Shown: positions 45,263 to 57,681, counted from the first letter of the stretch. The stretch: 64,000 nucleotides of DNA from Galeopsis tetrahit (GCA_963675135.1 OY776133.1:46717494-46781493); one strand, 5' to 3'. Translations and numbers: made by a program. The notes: generated by a model not told the origin, from the sequence alone.

Positions 45263-46957
45263 TCTTATATATAATAAAAGGAGGAAAATCTCTCCAGTTT
45301 TACGCCAAGTGTCATTTTTGATACATTCTGCTCTCGCCATGTGTCGTTTAGAAGGATCCAACCTGTCGCCACGTGTCAATTTTGAGATACATGTCATCTT
45401 CTCAGGCAACGAACCGTTTGCAAAGTTTTACCCCTTCTCTTCATTCTTCGTCTCTTCAGATTCATCCCTATCGGACATCTAAAGAACCCTCCTGCAGATT
45501 AAAGTTTCCGTCACCACCATTGACGCCACCGCTCGCCACTCCGCCGCACACGAGCTACACAGAGGCGCAGCCGCTCTTGTCTCTCCCAATCGTTTGAAGT
45601 TGCATCCTGCCCCATCAGCCTAGCCGCACGCGTCGCCGTCCAGAAACCTAGCCTCCGCAGCAACCATAAAATTTGTCCCTCACTGAGAGCGCCGCCATCG
45701 AAGGTCTGTACCAAACCCCCACGCTGCACAGCACCGCCTCAGCCTAGGTCGAGTCCGCGTCCAACATAAGAAGATCGACAAGATGCCCACGTTCTTACGC
45801 AAAAGCGTATCTGGAATAAGTTCGTGAACTCTAAAACCATAATCGATGGCTTTCAATTAGAAGCAGGTCTCCAAAAGGGACGCGAAAACCTGAGGGTCAT
45901 TGATGATTATGCAATTCTTTGCTAAGGATTCTAACTTTTCGATTACAGTTTGTAGGGCTAGATTTTAGATTGGGGTTGGAGTTTTTGGTGGGTTAAGAGT
46001 GGCTGGCGTTGGAGATGATTTCGGGAGCCTCCTCCGTGGTCTATGTGCGTGAAAGCAAATCCCACCATAAAGATCGGTCGCGCCACCTTTCGTGTTAGGA
46101 AGGTAGGATTTTTTATTTGGGCTAATTTCGATTTCAAAGAACTGACCGGCGGCAAACTCGACACAGGTGAAGATGTTGTCTCAATTTTAGAAATTGAGAT
46201 TCAAAGCCACGCGATTTTTGAAGCATTATTGATGATTTTTTTTACCTGATATACTCTGAAAATTATTGAAATGCTTAATCAGAGTTTTCATAATTGAAAT
46301 ACTCTGTGTTTATGATTAAAGATTGAGTTATATATACATATATATACTGTGAACAAGGTGATGGGTACAACTTGGTGCGTAGTAATTTTTTACAACTTAA
46401 AGCATGTGTTGATTGTTTTCTGAATTTGGGGTACAACTTGGTGTGTAATCACACCGAATCATTTAAATTTTGCATTTTGCCTGATGAACAATTTCCCATG
46501 CTTAAATGTGATGAATAATATGTTGATTTCTACTACTTAATTGTCTGTATTTTGCAATGTGTGTTTACAGAGCTGTGCGGTTAAGGAGAGGTATTTGACT
46601 TTAGAGATGAAGTTGTTTAAAGTGACTGTAGTTTGTGGAATTTAGCCGACACTTGATCTGGAATTCTCTATTTTGGTTTAGAATTTATGTCAAATAAATG
46701 TGAGATGAAAAGACAATATTTTTATCTATTTACACTTGGTGTTGGCTGGAAGACTATCACCATTGTTGATTTCTCTGCTTCAACGTCTACCTGGATTTAT
46801 CTGTTTCACTAACAGTAAGGGATAACTCAAAAAAGTTAATCCAAAAATAAATTTCCAGTCTTGGTCATTCAATAGTCACTCAGCTTTCTATTTTTAAAAC
46901 TTATGTTTCTCTAACTTGATTTTGAAATCTTTTATTGCTTTCTGAATTTTATTTTAG
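45263..46957 (+). other. Helitron 5' segment, gene 5'-end-like but unidentified
   Basis: GC-richer sequence from about 45420 to 45800 resembles a plant 5' UTR and N-terminal coding sequence (many CCGCC triplets), but frames are short and none is recognised. The small ORFs at 45198, 45373 and 46043 are not supported by codon pattern or domains. Confidence 0.35.
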
Positions 46958-47048
46958 GAAGAAGATGATCAATATGATTATGAGAAGAGTTTTTTGCAGC
47001 CTTTGAAGCCATTTGAATGGCTATCTTGGCAAAATTTCACATCTTCAG
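46958..47048 (+). pseudogene. Captured exon, unidentified gene
   Basis: A 91-nt open stretch (EEDDQYDYEKSFLQPLKPFE...) is flanked by a clean acceptor (tattttag|g) and donor (cttcag|gtattt). It is probably a single exon caught with its intron edges. I do not recognise the protein. Confidence 0.4.
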
Positions 47049-48800
47049 GTATTTTTATTATTTAAAACTTATCAATATTATTGTTCAAACTTTTTGACAT
47101 TTTTAAGTTGAGCAAAAGGTGGTGCGATTGGTTTTTGGTATTATTAGTTTTAGTCGCCATTGAGATTCCTGATGTTTTAGACGACTCCTTTAGTATAACA
47201 CCTTTCACACTCTGTGTGATGATGACCATGAAGATGAACATATGTAATTCTCTAAGATGGGGGTTGGGCAGAAATATAAGTTTGGTTCATCGAATTCTGA
47301 TGCAGAATAGAGTATAGAAGAGGGTCAAGGTTGAGAGAAGCGCGTTACTGGTGAGAATTGGCAGCAACTTTTCCTCCTTCAATGATCTATCTAACTTAGT
47401 GAAGGCTAAGAAACAAAAGGTATAATCCATCCACAGGGACTACAGTAAATGTCACAAATTATAATTGTAGCCCTTAAAAGAAGCATGGGAAAATTAATTC
47501 TGCATATAGTCCTTTAACAAGCCAAGCAAATGTTTTCTATACAATGAATTATAGGCCTAAAATTATTAATAAAGAACAAACTTAGCCAAGAAGATGATTT
47601 TTGAATTGATCTGAAGAGTGGTTGTTCTTTGCTTTCCATTCTGTTATAAAATGTGTAGGGCTTGGAATTCATTTTGTCGTGTTCCTATTTTGTTTTTGGG
47701 TTTTTTAAGATAGAATCATTTATTCTTCCTCTGGTAGAATTTGTAGAATATAAAGAAATGAATTAATTGTGCTGGGAGACTTATATAAAAAGAAATTGGT
47801 AAGTTGTTTCTTGCAATCATAAAACAACCAACTTCCTTTTCCAAACTTATTTGATTCTGCATGTTTTAACACTGTGGCAGATTATTTGCTGACAATTGCT
47901 TCAACAAAAAATCAAAGTTGTATTCTGTGATAATTGAATGGTGGAATATTTTTTCATCTTGCAAGTGTTTTCAGGTTACATAAAGGGGGTAGGGTGCAAA
48001 GAAGATTATTGGTAATAAAGGTGGTTCCACCATTGGAGATGAAGGTTTAGATGAAAATTAAGTGGAATATTTACAAGTTGTGGTGGAGGATTGATTTCTG
48101 TTTTTCTTTTCCTTCAATATATGCTTATGTTTTTAGTCTACCTTCAACCGTGAGATTGGTTGAGCGTTGTGGCTCTCCATCTCTTGACACGTGGATTCTA
48201 TTTTTGCCAAATAGGTAAGGTGCTCCTACCATGGCATTTTGACATAATGCCCGTTACGTGCCTTTCCAGTTCTCAAAACTTGCTTCCATCAATGGCGGCA
48301 TCCTCTAAACAAGAGACACACGACGCTTTGGAATTCCACTCTGTGCCGTCCTTATCTGTCTCCTTCGCGCATAGGTTGCCCTCTCATTTTATCTTATGGT
48401 ATTTAATTCTAAAATCTTTTGGTTTATGTGTATACTCTTTTGCTGTCCTTCCCAGCCTGTCTTTTCCGCTCTTCAAAAACCCCTACCTCTGAACCCTAGC
48501 TTCCGCCGTCAGGCGAAAACCAGATTCGAGTCTGCCAATCGCTGCCGTGAGCCCTCCCTCCGTGTGCATCCATCGAGACTGACGCCACCTTGCCCGGTAT
48601 CCGACCAGATGCCGTCACTGCCATCCTTGTGTCGCCGCCGCCGCTCCTTGTGCAGTCAAGGTTTTCATCTTCCTACCATTCCATCTCTCTCTGTTTTGGT
48701 GTAAATTTTCTTTATTTTCTGTAATTTTGAGGTTTTAGTATTGCTAAATTTAAACTGGTTTTGCATTTTGGTGCGAGATAGGTGGGTAACGCATTTGTAG
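47049..48800 (+). other. Helitron middle segment, no assignable gene
   Basis: Intron-like AT-rich sequence with scattered short frames. At 48160-48700 there is a second gene-start-like piece: ATGGCGGCATCC at 48292, an 'aaccctag' leader near 48493 and CCGCC-rich codons. No protein was recognised. Confidence 0.35.
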
Positions 48801-49661
48801 CGCGATTAAGAAAGAATTTGAGGAGAAATGTGGAACCCCAAAGATTAAATTGAAGAAAATTTCAGATGTTATTACCGTTGAAATGCTTGCTGGATTGACA
48901 TCTGGAGGAAACAAGTTTAAAATGCTTAATACCTATGATGATAACCTCTCAATTGGGTAAAATTTCTCCCTCTCTTTCTTTCTTTTTTTTATTTTGATTA
49001 TTTTTTTGTGTAGATACATGGAGATTAGATTCTTTTAAAATGCTTTATGAGTAAAATGTTTGTACGCTTGAAATCTTCCGAACCATACACGATGTTGTAG
49101 GAACCGAATTTAGGTGGTAGCATCGTTGTTGAAGCCCTAGAAGAGGCATATTGAACCAACATATAAACAATAAAGAGTCTTGGTGATCGATCTGCATATT
49201 GAAGTTTCTGCTGATCAAACTTTGCCGCCGGGTCGTAATAACGCCGTCGGTTTGCTGTAGAGTGGTTACCGTCACTGAACCGAGAGAAATTTTGATTGTA
49301 TGCTTTCTTCAATCATAATTTTCTAATTGCCTTTGCTATTTTATGGGCATATTTTAAATGACGACTTCCGTATTTATCCTTTTTCTACTACAAGTGGTTA
49401 TTAGATAAGAATCTTTCGAGAAATTTATCTCAATTGATGATACTACGAGTACAATAATTTTGCAATATACACTAACAAACTTTTGCATATTTATATTGAC
49501 AATTTTTGGTTAAGATATGGTGGCTTTTACTTCCGCTTATGATGACTTCCTATTCATTTTATTTTTGACAGGGATTTTATGCAGAACAATATTAGTGGGC
49601 CAAAATACGAAGGAGATATGCAACATTGGACCTTTGGAATGCCAGGGGTGAAATTGTCGAG
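48801..49661 (+). pseudogene. Captured two-exon fragment, unidentified gene, frame still open
   Basis: Exon 48801-48956 (acceptor tttgtag|, donor gg|gtaaaa) and exon 49572-49661 (acceptor ttgacag|, donor cgag|gtacat) splice in phase. They give one continuous stretch of about 80 residues (IKKEFEEKCGTPKIKLKK ... NLSIGDFMQNNISGPKYEG). No stop in either exon, and splice sites are canonical. I do not recognise the family. The minus-strand ORFs at 49025-49312 lie in the intron and look accidental. Confidence 0.5.
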
Positions 49662-49874
49662 GTACATTGCCTAGATTAAGAAAAAATTTGTGTGCTAGAA
49701 TTTTTAACTACATTAGTATGTAACACACTGCCTTGTGAATGTGAGGATGTGAAGTTTGTCATTTGTTGCATATTTATGCCTGTAGTAAGTTATATTCCTT
49801 AATATTAGGGAGATGGCAGCAGATGTTTCGATATAATAGTGTGACCGTGTTATGATGCATAACACCATAGCATG
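49662..49874 (+). other. Helitron segment left of F
   Basis: AT-rich, no coding signal. It ends in the TSD GCATG (49870-49874). Confidence 0.6.
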
Positions 49875-51224
49875 TGTTGGGATATGAATCCTATAAACAA
49901 TGTTCTAATTGATGATTATATGTTTTGATGGCCAAAAGCAACTTTAGAGTTAATGATATGTGTAATTATATGTTGTTCTAACTGTGATATATGAGATAAG
50001 TTACTGATCTTAATGTGATATGAAGTTTGAGTTTACTGATCTTAGTATGTTACTAATCTGATATATGAACTGTTTAAGAACTAAGCTGATGGATGAATTG
50101 TATAGACAGCTTATAGTATAGGACTTAGTTATACTCATCTGTATATAGTTCAGTTGATGTATAAATAGGTTTTATATTTGTAAAGTTGTATTCTATTGTA
50201 TTCAGCATTGTAAAAGTTTAGAACAGTAGATTAGATTGAAGAAAGAAGACTAAGAGATATCAGAAAACTACTTTAGAGTATGAAGAAATCAAGTGAAGTA
50301 TTTTTGAAGGAAGCTGAACAGTTTGGAAGAACTGTGCTGACTGACCAAGAGCAGTAAAACTAAGAAGAGTAGTTTACTGTGCTGAGTTGGTTTGTTTGAA
50401 GAATAAGTTTGGATGACTTATTTAAAGCGTAACTGAAGATTTATTTGAAGATATGCTGACTTGGAAAGATAAGATAAGTTGGTTACAAAATAAGGAAGTT
50501 ACAACAAGAAACGGTTATGAGTTAGTTGAGAGTTAGTTCACAAACTGCTAACTGTCTTACTAATGCTTATAAATATCGTGTGATCTTCTACTTGAAAAGA
50601 CTACTGACACTACTGATACAATTACTATTCAAGAGCAATCAAGAAGTATTCAAGTATTCAAGCACTCACAGAGTCAAGAAGATCGTACTGAAGAGAAGCC
50701 ATAGATCTGATTTGAAGAATTAAAGGCTACTGCAAAGAGAAGTTTTACTTTTCGTTTTAAGTTTGTATTGTGTAAACAATTGTGCTAGTTACTTGTAAAA
50801 TTACTAGTAGATCGAAGATATACCTGGTGGTATAATCGACAAGATCAAAGTCTTAATCTTGGGACTCTAAGCTACAAGTACTCAAGAAGGAAGAGTAATA
50901 AAACATCGCAACTGGAGTTGTGAGAGTGGATGTAGACATTTGTCGAACCACTATAAAATCTTGTGTTCTTTACTGTTTGTTTTGATTATCTGTTTTATAT
51001 TTGTTTAACCAAGAACAGTAAGTTTTCTAAGAAAAGATTTAAAGAAAAGTTGAGTATAAAAGCTAACTGTTAAGTACTGAGCTGATTCTAAGAACAGTAC
51101 TGTACAGAACGTATTTCCGCACTTAAAACTCTGATATTTTGATAGAATTTGAAAAGTCTATTCACCCCTCCCCTCTAGACTTTTTCTTAGCTTACTCAAT
51201 CTTAACTCAACTTTGGGACCAACA
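49875..51224 (+). repeat. 5' LTR of F
   Basis: TGTTGGGATATGAATCC...CCAACA, 1350 bp. TATAAATA at 50568-50575 with an upstream AACGGTTA. Shared motif AGTGG...CCACT at 50925-50952. Confidence 0.95.
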
Positions 51225-51226
51225 AG

Positions 51227-51238
51227 TGGTATCAGAGC
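51227..51238 (+). other. Primer-binding site of F
   Basis: TGGTATCAGAGC, two bases after the LTR. Confidence 0.9.
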
Positions 51239-51385
51239 AGTAGTTCTTTGGACTGCTGTTTCTTGATAACCTTGTAGACTTTGGGGAAAGTCTAATTATT
51301 TTTCATTACTGATACTTGTTTCTTGATCTTACTTGTCTTTCTTGACCTATCTGTCATACTACTGATCTTAACTGTCTGTTCTATC

Positions 51386-53883
51386 ATGGAAGAAACTAAC
51401 ATCAATAAACTTCCAAAGTTCAAGGTTGCGGATTACGATTACTGGAAACTGAGGATGGAGGCCATCTTTAGTTCAATCCATGATCTAATGATGTTTGTGA
51501 TCAAAGAAGGGCTTATTACTACCATGATACCCAACACTGCAACTCTGGAGCCTTCAAAAGCCATTGGTGTTCTCGTGCCAAAACCCAGGTTAGATTTAAC
51601 TACTGAGGAAATGAGGCAGAACAACTTAGACAGCTTGGCAAATAATTACATTTTGCACACCATTCCCAACGAGTATCTTGGGAAAGTGGTTAAATGTAAA
51701 TCAGCCAAAGAGATGTGGGACAAGTTAGCTATCATTTGTGAGGGAACTTCTCTTATAAAAGAAAGCAAACTATCCACTGTTGTCCAGCGGTTCGAATCAT
51801 TCAAAATCAAGACTGGTGAAACAATAGACCAGCTCGATACTCGTTTTACAAAGATTATGAATGATCTGGATGTTTTAGGTAAGACTTATACCAATAAGGA
51901 GATCAATTTACGTATCCTTAGATGAAAGGTGGAAAATGGTCACACTGATCATTAAAAACACTCAGGATATAGATAACTGGTCTGCTGAAACTACCTTCCA
52001 AACCCTTCAGGCACATGAGTTTGAATTGGATGAAGAGGATCCAATAGTTAGTGGTGATAGGGTTAAGGAAATCTCCAAGAGCATTGCACTTAAGGCATCT
52101 ACCTCTAAGAAGCCTAGATCATCTATGTCTAAGTCCTCAAGCATAAAAGATGAACTACAGAGTACTGATCTTGATCTTAAGGATCAGTTGAATTTAATGA
52201 TTAAGAGGTTTGACAAACTTAACAAGAGGTATGGTAGATACAAAAGATTCTATAAGGACACTCAGGGCTCTAATAACAGGGACTCTTCTAGGACCAGAAG
52301 GGATCACAAATCTTCTGAAAGGAGAGATGAGCTCTCTAATGAGAAAAGAAGAGATAGGAACTCTGCTGATAGGAAGGATAGAAACTCTACTGATAGAAAG
52401 GACAGGAACCGATATCATTCTCCTTCTAAACGTTCTTCTAATGAACCTCTGTGCTATAACTGTGAGAAGCCAGGTCATTACATCCATGAATGTCCTGATC
52501 TGAGTGCTGAAGACAGAAGAGAAAGAAAAGCAAGGAGAGATCGCAAATATGCAAAGGGTAAGAGGGCAATGGTGGCCAACAATGAATCTGATACGGATTC
52601 AGATGAGTTGCCATCGTCTTCTTCTGATTACCCTTCTAGCAGTGAGAAAGAAGTCTTCATTGCAGATGATGGACTAGTCATGATGGCAAAAATAGGCCAA
52701 GAGGTATCCTCTGTCACATCCTTTCAATCTTGCGATGAATCTGATTTTGATTCTGATTTATGTGACACTGCTGATAGTAGTGTAGGGAGTAGTCTTCATC
52801 ATTCCAATGGAATGAATGAAGAAGACCTCCTACCAGCTAACAAAGCATTCATGGAAATCAGTGATGAGAACATATCTTTAAGACAAGAAATCATGAGTCT
52901 TAGAGAAGCACAAATGCAAGTGGATCCTAATATAACAGTTCTAAATGCACGGCTATCAGAAGAGTTGTCTCAACTCAAAGATAAGTATGCATCTATGGAC
53001 AAGTTATATCAGGGTATGCTTCATACACAAGCTAAAGAGACAAATGAGTTCAATCACTTAAAGATTAAATGTGAAAAACTTGAAGAGCGCAATAGATTCT
53101 TAGAATCTGAAGTACTGAGCTTGGATCTAAAGCTATCTGATATGATTAACTCTTCTAAGATCAATCAAACATTATCAGACAGATACAGAGCTCCTTATGA
53201 CAAGAGTGTAATAGGTACTGATCTGCCTAGTCCCTCTACTTCAGGCATTAAGAACACTATTGGAGCTAGTTCAAGTTCTTTGCAATTAGATAAAGGAAAG
53301 GAACCTATGACTTATGATAATGAACCAAAATCCAAAGTACAGTCTAAATACATTCCTCCTACTACCCAGAATGGTAAACAGAAGAATGGATCTAGACCAG
53401 TACAGTCAAGACCATACCAGAAGAGTACTACTCCTCTGACCAGAGCAGAACTGTAGGTCAAGACAAACACAGGCAAGTTGGAAACAACCTAGACCTCCTT
53501 TTATAAGGCAGTCTCAGGTGTACTCAACTAAACCTAGGAAATTTGTGCCTCATTATCATAATAAACCTGTTCTTTATCCTCCACCTTTATCTTATGATAT
53601 CATTAGAGAGGAAAGACCAAAACGCATTTATAAGTCGTATGGTCCACAGGCTTTTAGGCCATATGCAAACTATTACAGACATATAGATCTTCCTGAAAAA
53701 TGGATAGAACCAAGGAAAGGCTATCTCAGAAAAATAGATCCTAAGTCTGCTGATAATTTGGATAAGGTCAATAAAGTACTGTTCTGTGATAAGCATGGTA
53801 GAAAACTTAAGAGGTCTCAATTATTCAAATCTTCAATGTTTATTTGGATACCTCTTACTACTAACCCCCAAGGACCCCAATAA
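51386..53883 (+). pseudogene. gag: F gag, three breaks
   Basis: ATG 51386 (MEETNINKLPKFKVADYDYW). UBN2-type Gag domain, then an 8-nt deletion near 51918 between CCTTA repeats that shifts the frame (R has the full text). CCHC knuckle CYNCEKPGHYIHEC at 52452-52493. RD-rich linker, serine-acidic region and coiled coil as in R. TAG at 53454-53456, then another frame change before the C-terminal third (SYDIIREE, FRPYANYYRH, KVLFCDKHGRKLKRSQLFK, FIWIP), which ends at TAA 53881 where the family reads on to WVPK. It keeps the Gag C-terminus that R lost. Confidence 0.9.
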
Positions 53884-54311
53884 AGAAAGGGTACCTAAAT
53901 TATTAAGATCACTACTTGCAGGATAGACATGGATCCTGCATGTGTATAGAACTGTATGCTAACATTTCAGGCACAGAAGAAGAGTTCTCTACTGAAGGGG
54001 GAACTGGTCTGAACACAATACTGATCTTATGTTACTGTGTTGATCCCCAGAAGTGATCTGATCTTGAAGAAAGTTATACTCAGCTGATCACAGTACTCAG
54101 CTGAATCCAGATAAGTAGTTCATAATGTTGAAAAAGTGATAAAAACAGCAGAGTATATTTAACCTAACTTGGTGTTGTATCTACTAAGCAATATACTCAT
54201 GACCTTACCCAGACCTTGAAGGGTGAAATCATTCAACAATTGAAATCTATTTGGGAGTTGTATGATGAAGCCAAAAGGGGGAAGGTAAAGTAATAAATGA
54301 TATGAGAAGAC
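53884..54311 (+). other. F deletion region between gag and ORF3 tail
   Basis: Contains the TTGCAGG of the gag-pol junction (about 53920), a purine tract (tgaaggggg, about 53993) and short scraps. A stretch near 54211-54290 (accttgaagggtgaaatc ... gatgaagccaaaaggggg) is a diverged match to the R ORF3 coiled-coil text near 22130. The protease-to-RNase H part is absent. Confidence 0.6.
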
Positions 54312-54527
54312 ATGTTATTGTTGGCTGCTGCTGCTGAAATACAGATCTTATGTCCGGAAGAACCTGTTTGGGATCCTCCAAGATTAGAGAATGGAGAACC
54401 TAATTTGAATGAAGTTGGAAACATTATCTCTCAGATTATTCAAGATGAAGGAATCACTGATCCTAATCACATGATGGAAATCAAGAATAGGATGTATTTG
54501 GCATTCAGAATTCCTAATGAAGATTGA
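54312..54527 (+). pseudogene. F ORF3 C-terminal remnant
   Basis: Seventy codons of the conserved ORF3 C-terminal domain, open to its stop: CPEEPVWDPPRLENGEPN, GNIISQIIQDEGIT, NHMMEIKNRMYLAFRI. It closely matches the end of R ORF3 (21231 side) and less closely A1/A2 (PEEPKWDAP ... RLYLAFRI). It is followed by 226 bases of tail and the polypurine tract. Confidence 0.7.
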
Positions 54528-54739
54528 AGATGAAGGACTATGCTGAAGAAGATAACATTTCTAAACCTTATCTTTATATTTTTATTGTGGTATTTTTGTG
54601 ATTATGTGACTTAATTGTAATATGTGAATTATCTGATCTGATATGAATCTTAATCTGATTTTTGAATTGATGAACTGATATGAATGACTATATATCTTAA
54701 CTACTGATCTGTGAATGTTTAAGTAGTTTTGGCTTCATC

Positions 54740-54753
54740 AAAAAGGGGGAAAT
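54740..54753 (+). other. Polypurine tract of F
   Basis: AAAAAGGGGGAAAT directly before the 3' LTR. Confidence 0.92.
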
Positions 54754-56106
54754 TGTTGGGATATGAATCCTATAAACAATGTTCTAATTGATGATTATAT
54801 GTCTTGATGGCCAAAAGCAACTTTAGAGTTAATGATATGTGTGATTATATGTTGTTCTAACTGTGATATATGAGATAAGTTTACTGATCTTAATGTGATA
54901 TGAAGTTTGAGTTTACTGATCTTAGTATGTTACTAATCTGATATATGAACTGTTTAAGAACTAAGCTGATGGATGAATTGTATAGACAGCTTATAGTATA
55001 GGACTTAGTTATACTCGTCTGTATATAGTTCAGTTGATGTATAGATAGGTTTTTTATATTTGTAAAGTTGTATTCTATTGTATTCAGCATTGTAAAAGTT
55101 TAGAACAGTAGATTAGATTGAAGAAAGAAGACTAAGAGATATCAGAAGACTACTTCAGAGTATGAAGAAATCAAGTGAAGTATTTTTGAAGGAAGCTGAA
55201 CAGTTTGGAAGAACTGTGCTGACTGACCAAGAGCAGTAAAACTAAGAAGAGTAGTTTACTGTGTTGAGTTGGTTTGTTTGAAGAATAAGTTTGGATGACT
55301 TATTTAAAGCGTAACTGAAGATTTATTTGAAGATATGCTGACTTGGAAAGATAAGATAAGTTTGTTACAAAAGAAGGAAGTTACAACAAAAAACGGTTAT
55401 GAGTTAGTTGAGAGTTAGTTCACAAACTGCTAACTGTCTTACTAATGCTTATAAATATCGTGTGATCTTCTACTTGAAAAGACTACTGACACTACTGATA
55501 CAATTACTATTCAAGAGCAATCAAGAAGTATTCAAGTATTCAAGCACTCACAGAGTCAAGAAGATCGTACTGAAGAGAAGCCACAGATCTGATTTGAAGA
55601 ATTAAAGGCTACTGCAAAGAGAAGTTTTACTTTTCGTTTTAAGTTTGTATTGTGTAAACAAGTGTGCTAGTTACTTGTAAAATTACTAGTAGATCGAAGA
55701 TATACCTGGTGGTATAATCGACAAGATCAAAGTCTTAATCTTGGGACTCTAAGCTACAAGTACTCAAGAAGGAAGAGTAATAAAACATCGCAACTGGAGT
55801 TGTGAGAGTGGATGTAGACATTTGTCGAACCACTATAAAATCTTGTGTTCTTTACTGTTTGTTTTGATTATCTGTTTTATATTTGTTTAACCAAGAACAA
55901 TAAGTTTTCTAAGAAAATATTTAAAGAAAAGTTGAGTATAAAAGCTAACTGTTAAGTACTGAGCTGATTCTAAGAACAGTATTGTACAGAACGTATTTCC
56001 GCACTTAAAACTCTGATATTTTGATAGAATTTGAAAAGTCTATTCACCCCTCCCCTCTAGACTTTTTCTTAGCTTACTCAATCTTAACTCAACTTTGGGA
56101 CCAACA
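54754..56106 (+). repeat. 3' LTR of F
   Basis: 1353 bp, near-identical to 49875-51224. By eye only scattered single-base differences, so F is a recent insertion. Confidence 0.95.
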
Positions 56107-56249
56107 GCATGGATTCATTGTGTTTGCATAGCGCCATGGTGTGGATTCAATTATGATTCACGTAACCTGACATACGTAATTGATGTTTTTCTTTGTCACA
56201 TAATTGTTCTTTAATATATTAGCCTTTAGAGTATATATCAATTATCAAC

Positions 56250-56400
56250 ATCAGCAATAAATGGTATAAATATCTTTGCTATGGTGGAACTGGTCAAGCT
56301 GTACGAATATGGGATTTGCAGAACAAGATATGTGTCAAATGGTTGAAAGGTCATACTGATATGATAACAGGTGCAATGTACAAGTTACAACTGCAAAGAT
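56250..56400 (+). pseudogene. WD40 fragment, NEDD1-like
   Basis: Reads CYGGTGQAVRIWDLQNKIC then VKWLKGHTDMITGAMY, a typical WD40 blade (GH...WD spacing), followed out of frame by NCKDEH. The order GGTGQ.VRIWDLQ..C.KWL.GHTD.ITG.MYNCKDEH recalls plant NEDD1, a gamma-tubulin-recruiting WD40 protein of the mitotic spindle. That identification is from memory. It is only about 50 codons, has a frame break near 56390 and is followed by other sequence, so it is a captured fragment. Confidence 0.5.
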
Positions 56401-56584
56401 GAGCATAGCTCTCCAGCTTCTCTTCTTTCCATGCAGATCACGTTGGTAGTGCTACTTCCACACGTAGCGATGATTTTCTTGGCGATGGAGTGCCGCTGGA
56501 GTGGGCATTGCTGCTCATCGGATGCCTTTTCAAACTGTGGAAGTTGAAGGAGTGACAATTGCATCAATGGAGGAGGGAGAGGAC

Positions 56585-57681
56585 AAAGCAAAAGGTGTGC
56601 CTGACTTTTGGCTAACGACAAACTAATGAAGTATTGGTTGATCGAGGAGGTTGATATATTTTAATGCTATTTCTTACTCAACTCTAGTTTCTGCCTTCAT
56701 CTGAACTTTTTTACCTGTCTTTTTTAGATTGCTGAGTGTGATGAAGAGGCACTAAGATCTCTCAAGGACATCAAGTGGTGTAGAATTCATAATCTAAGGG
56801 ACTTTAAACTTGAGTTTTTCTTTGATACCAATTCATTTTCAAGAATTTTGTGCTTACAACAACATACCATATGATTGATGATGATAATGAGCCTATACTA
56901 GAAAAGGCAATAGATTAATGTTTATTCATTTCGACAATACTATATAATTCTTTTCCAATCAATGTTTGTAATATTTAAATATGTTAATCCATGTCATATT
57001 GAATATGCCTACAGGATAGAGATTGAATGGTATCCTGGAAAATGTTTGACGCAGAAGGTTTAATTTAAAGAAAAAGCCAACAATAAATACTGAGGAGTGT
57101 GAAAGTTTTTTCAACTTTTTAGTCCACTAGAGGTTCCGAAAAATAAAGATGATATTGATGAGGATGAGGTATGTATGGTCTTCCCTTTGTGGTTTATCAT
57201 CTGAAATTGAAAGCCATAATAATGCTTTTAATCTCTTATTACTCCCCTATATTATTTGATAATATGTTTGAATAGGTTGAAGATCTCCAAAATCTTATGT
57301 AACAAGACTATGATATTGGGTGAATATCTTGTTCTATTTTCCCACTAGGGTGTGGGGAGTTTCATAGGATCTCATCCATTTTCCCTCTGGCATGGAATCA
57401 TTTGCAGCACATGTTGTTCCATATGATGGTGGGTTTTCTTTGAAATTTGAGTGGCTTAATATTTTGATATGATTTTTATCCATTACAGCTCAACAATTCG
57501 GGATAAAATTATCCCCCATGTTGTTTCTTGGTTTATTGGGGAGGCTGTTGAAGCTGATGAACTTCAAATTGATGACGATGATGAAAAAGACAAGAATGAG
57601 GAAGATGAAGACGTGGATGATAACGAGGATCAAGAGGACGTCAAGAGCAGAAAGAAGGTGAACAAATTATTTGGAAAATAG
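56585..57681 (+). pseudogene. NAP1 histone-chaperone gene fragment with introns, broken
   Basis: Several exons of nucleosome assembly protein 1 in the right order: KGVPDFWLT (56591-), an intron with GT-AG like edges, DEEALRSLKDIKWCRI / DFKLEFFFDTN (56740-56830), then after a frameshift FVLTTTYHMIDDDNEPILEKA, IEWYPGKCLT (57020-), EECESFFNFF (57097-), EDLQNLM.QDYDIG (57280-57321), and STIRDKIIPHVVSWFIGEAVEADEL with the acidic tail (57487-57680). NAP1 proteins carry H2A-H2B in nucleosome assembly. The introns are retained, so capture was at DNA level. Stops, frameshifts and missing N-terminal exons make it non-functional. The 70-codon ORF at 57469 is only its last exon. Confidence 0.85.

Larger units (their letters stand above)
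49875..56106 (+). mobile_element. Non-autonomous copia element F (gag + ORF3 tail, no pol)
   Basis: 6232 bp, LTRs 49875-51224 and 54754-56106, PBS 51227, PPT 54740-54753, TSD GCATG at 49870-49874 and 56107-56111. Same family as R (gag near-identical) but in the opposite orientation and with a different pol deletion. It is inserted in the Helitron. Confidence 0.95.

Noticed and set aside
45511..45729. 72-residue minus-strand ORF, Arg-rich
   Set aside because: GC-rich gene-start-like DNA read backwards; no domain, no conservation visible.
48150..48240. A second Helitron start (gacacgtgg motif)
   Set aside because: No TC start at an A/T site with the terminal sequence seen at 45263, and no second CTAG hairpin end.
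56585..57681. Functional NAP1 gene
   Set aside because: Frameshifts, stops, missing N-terminal exons and location inside a Helitron show it is a captured fragment.
57469..57681. Independent 70-residue acidic protein gene
   Set aside because: It is the last captured NAP1 exon, preceded by a splice acceptor, not a separate gene.
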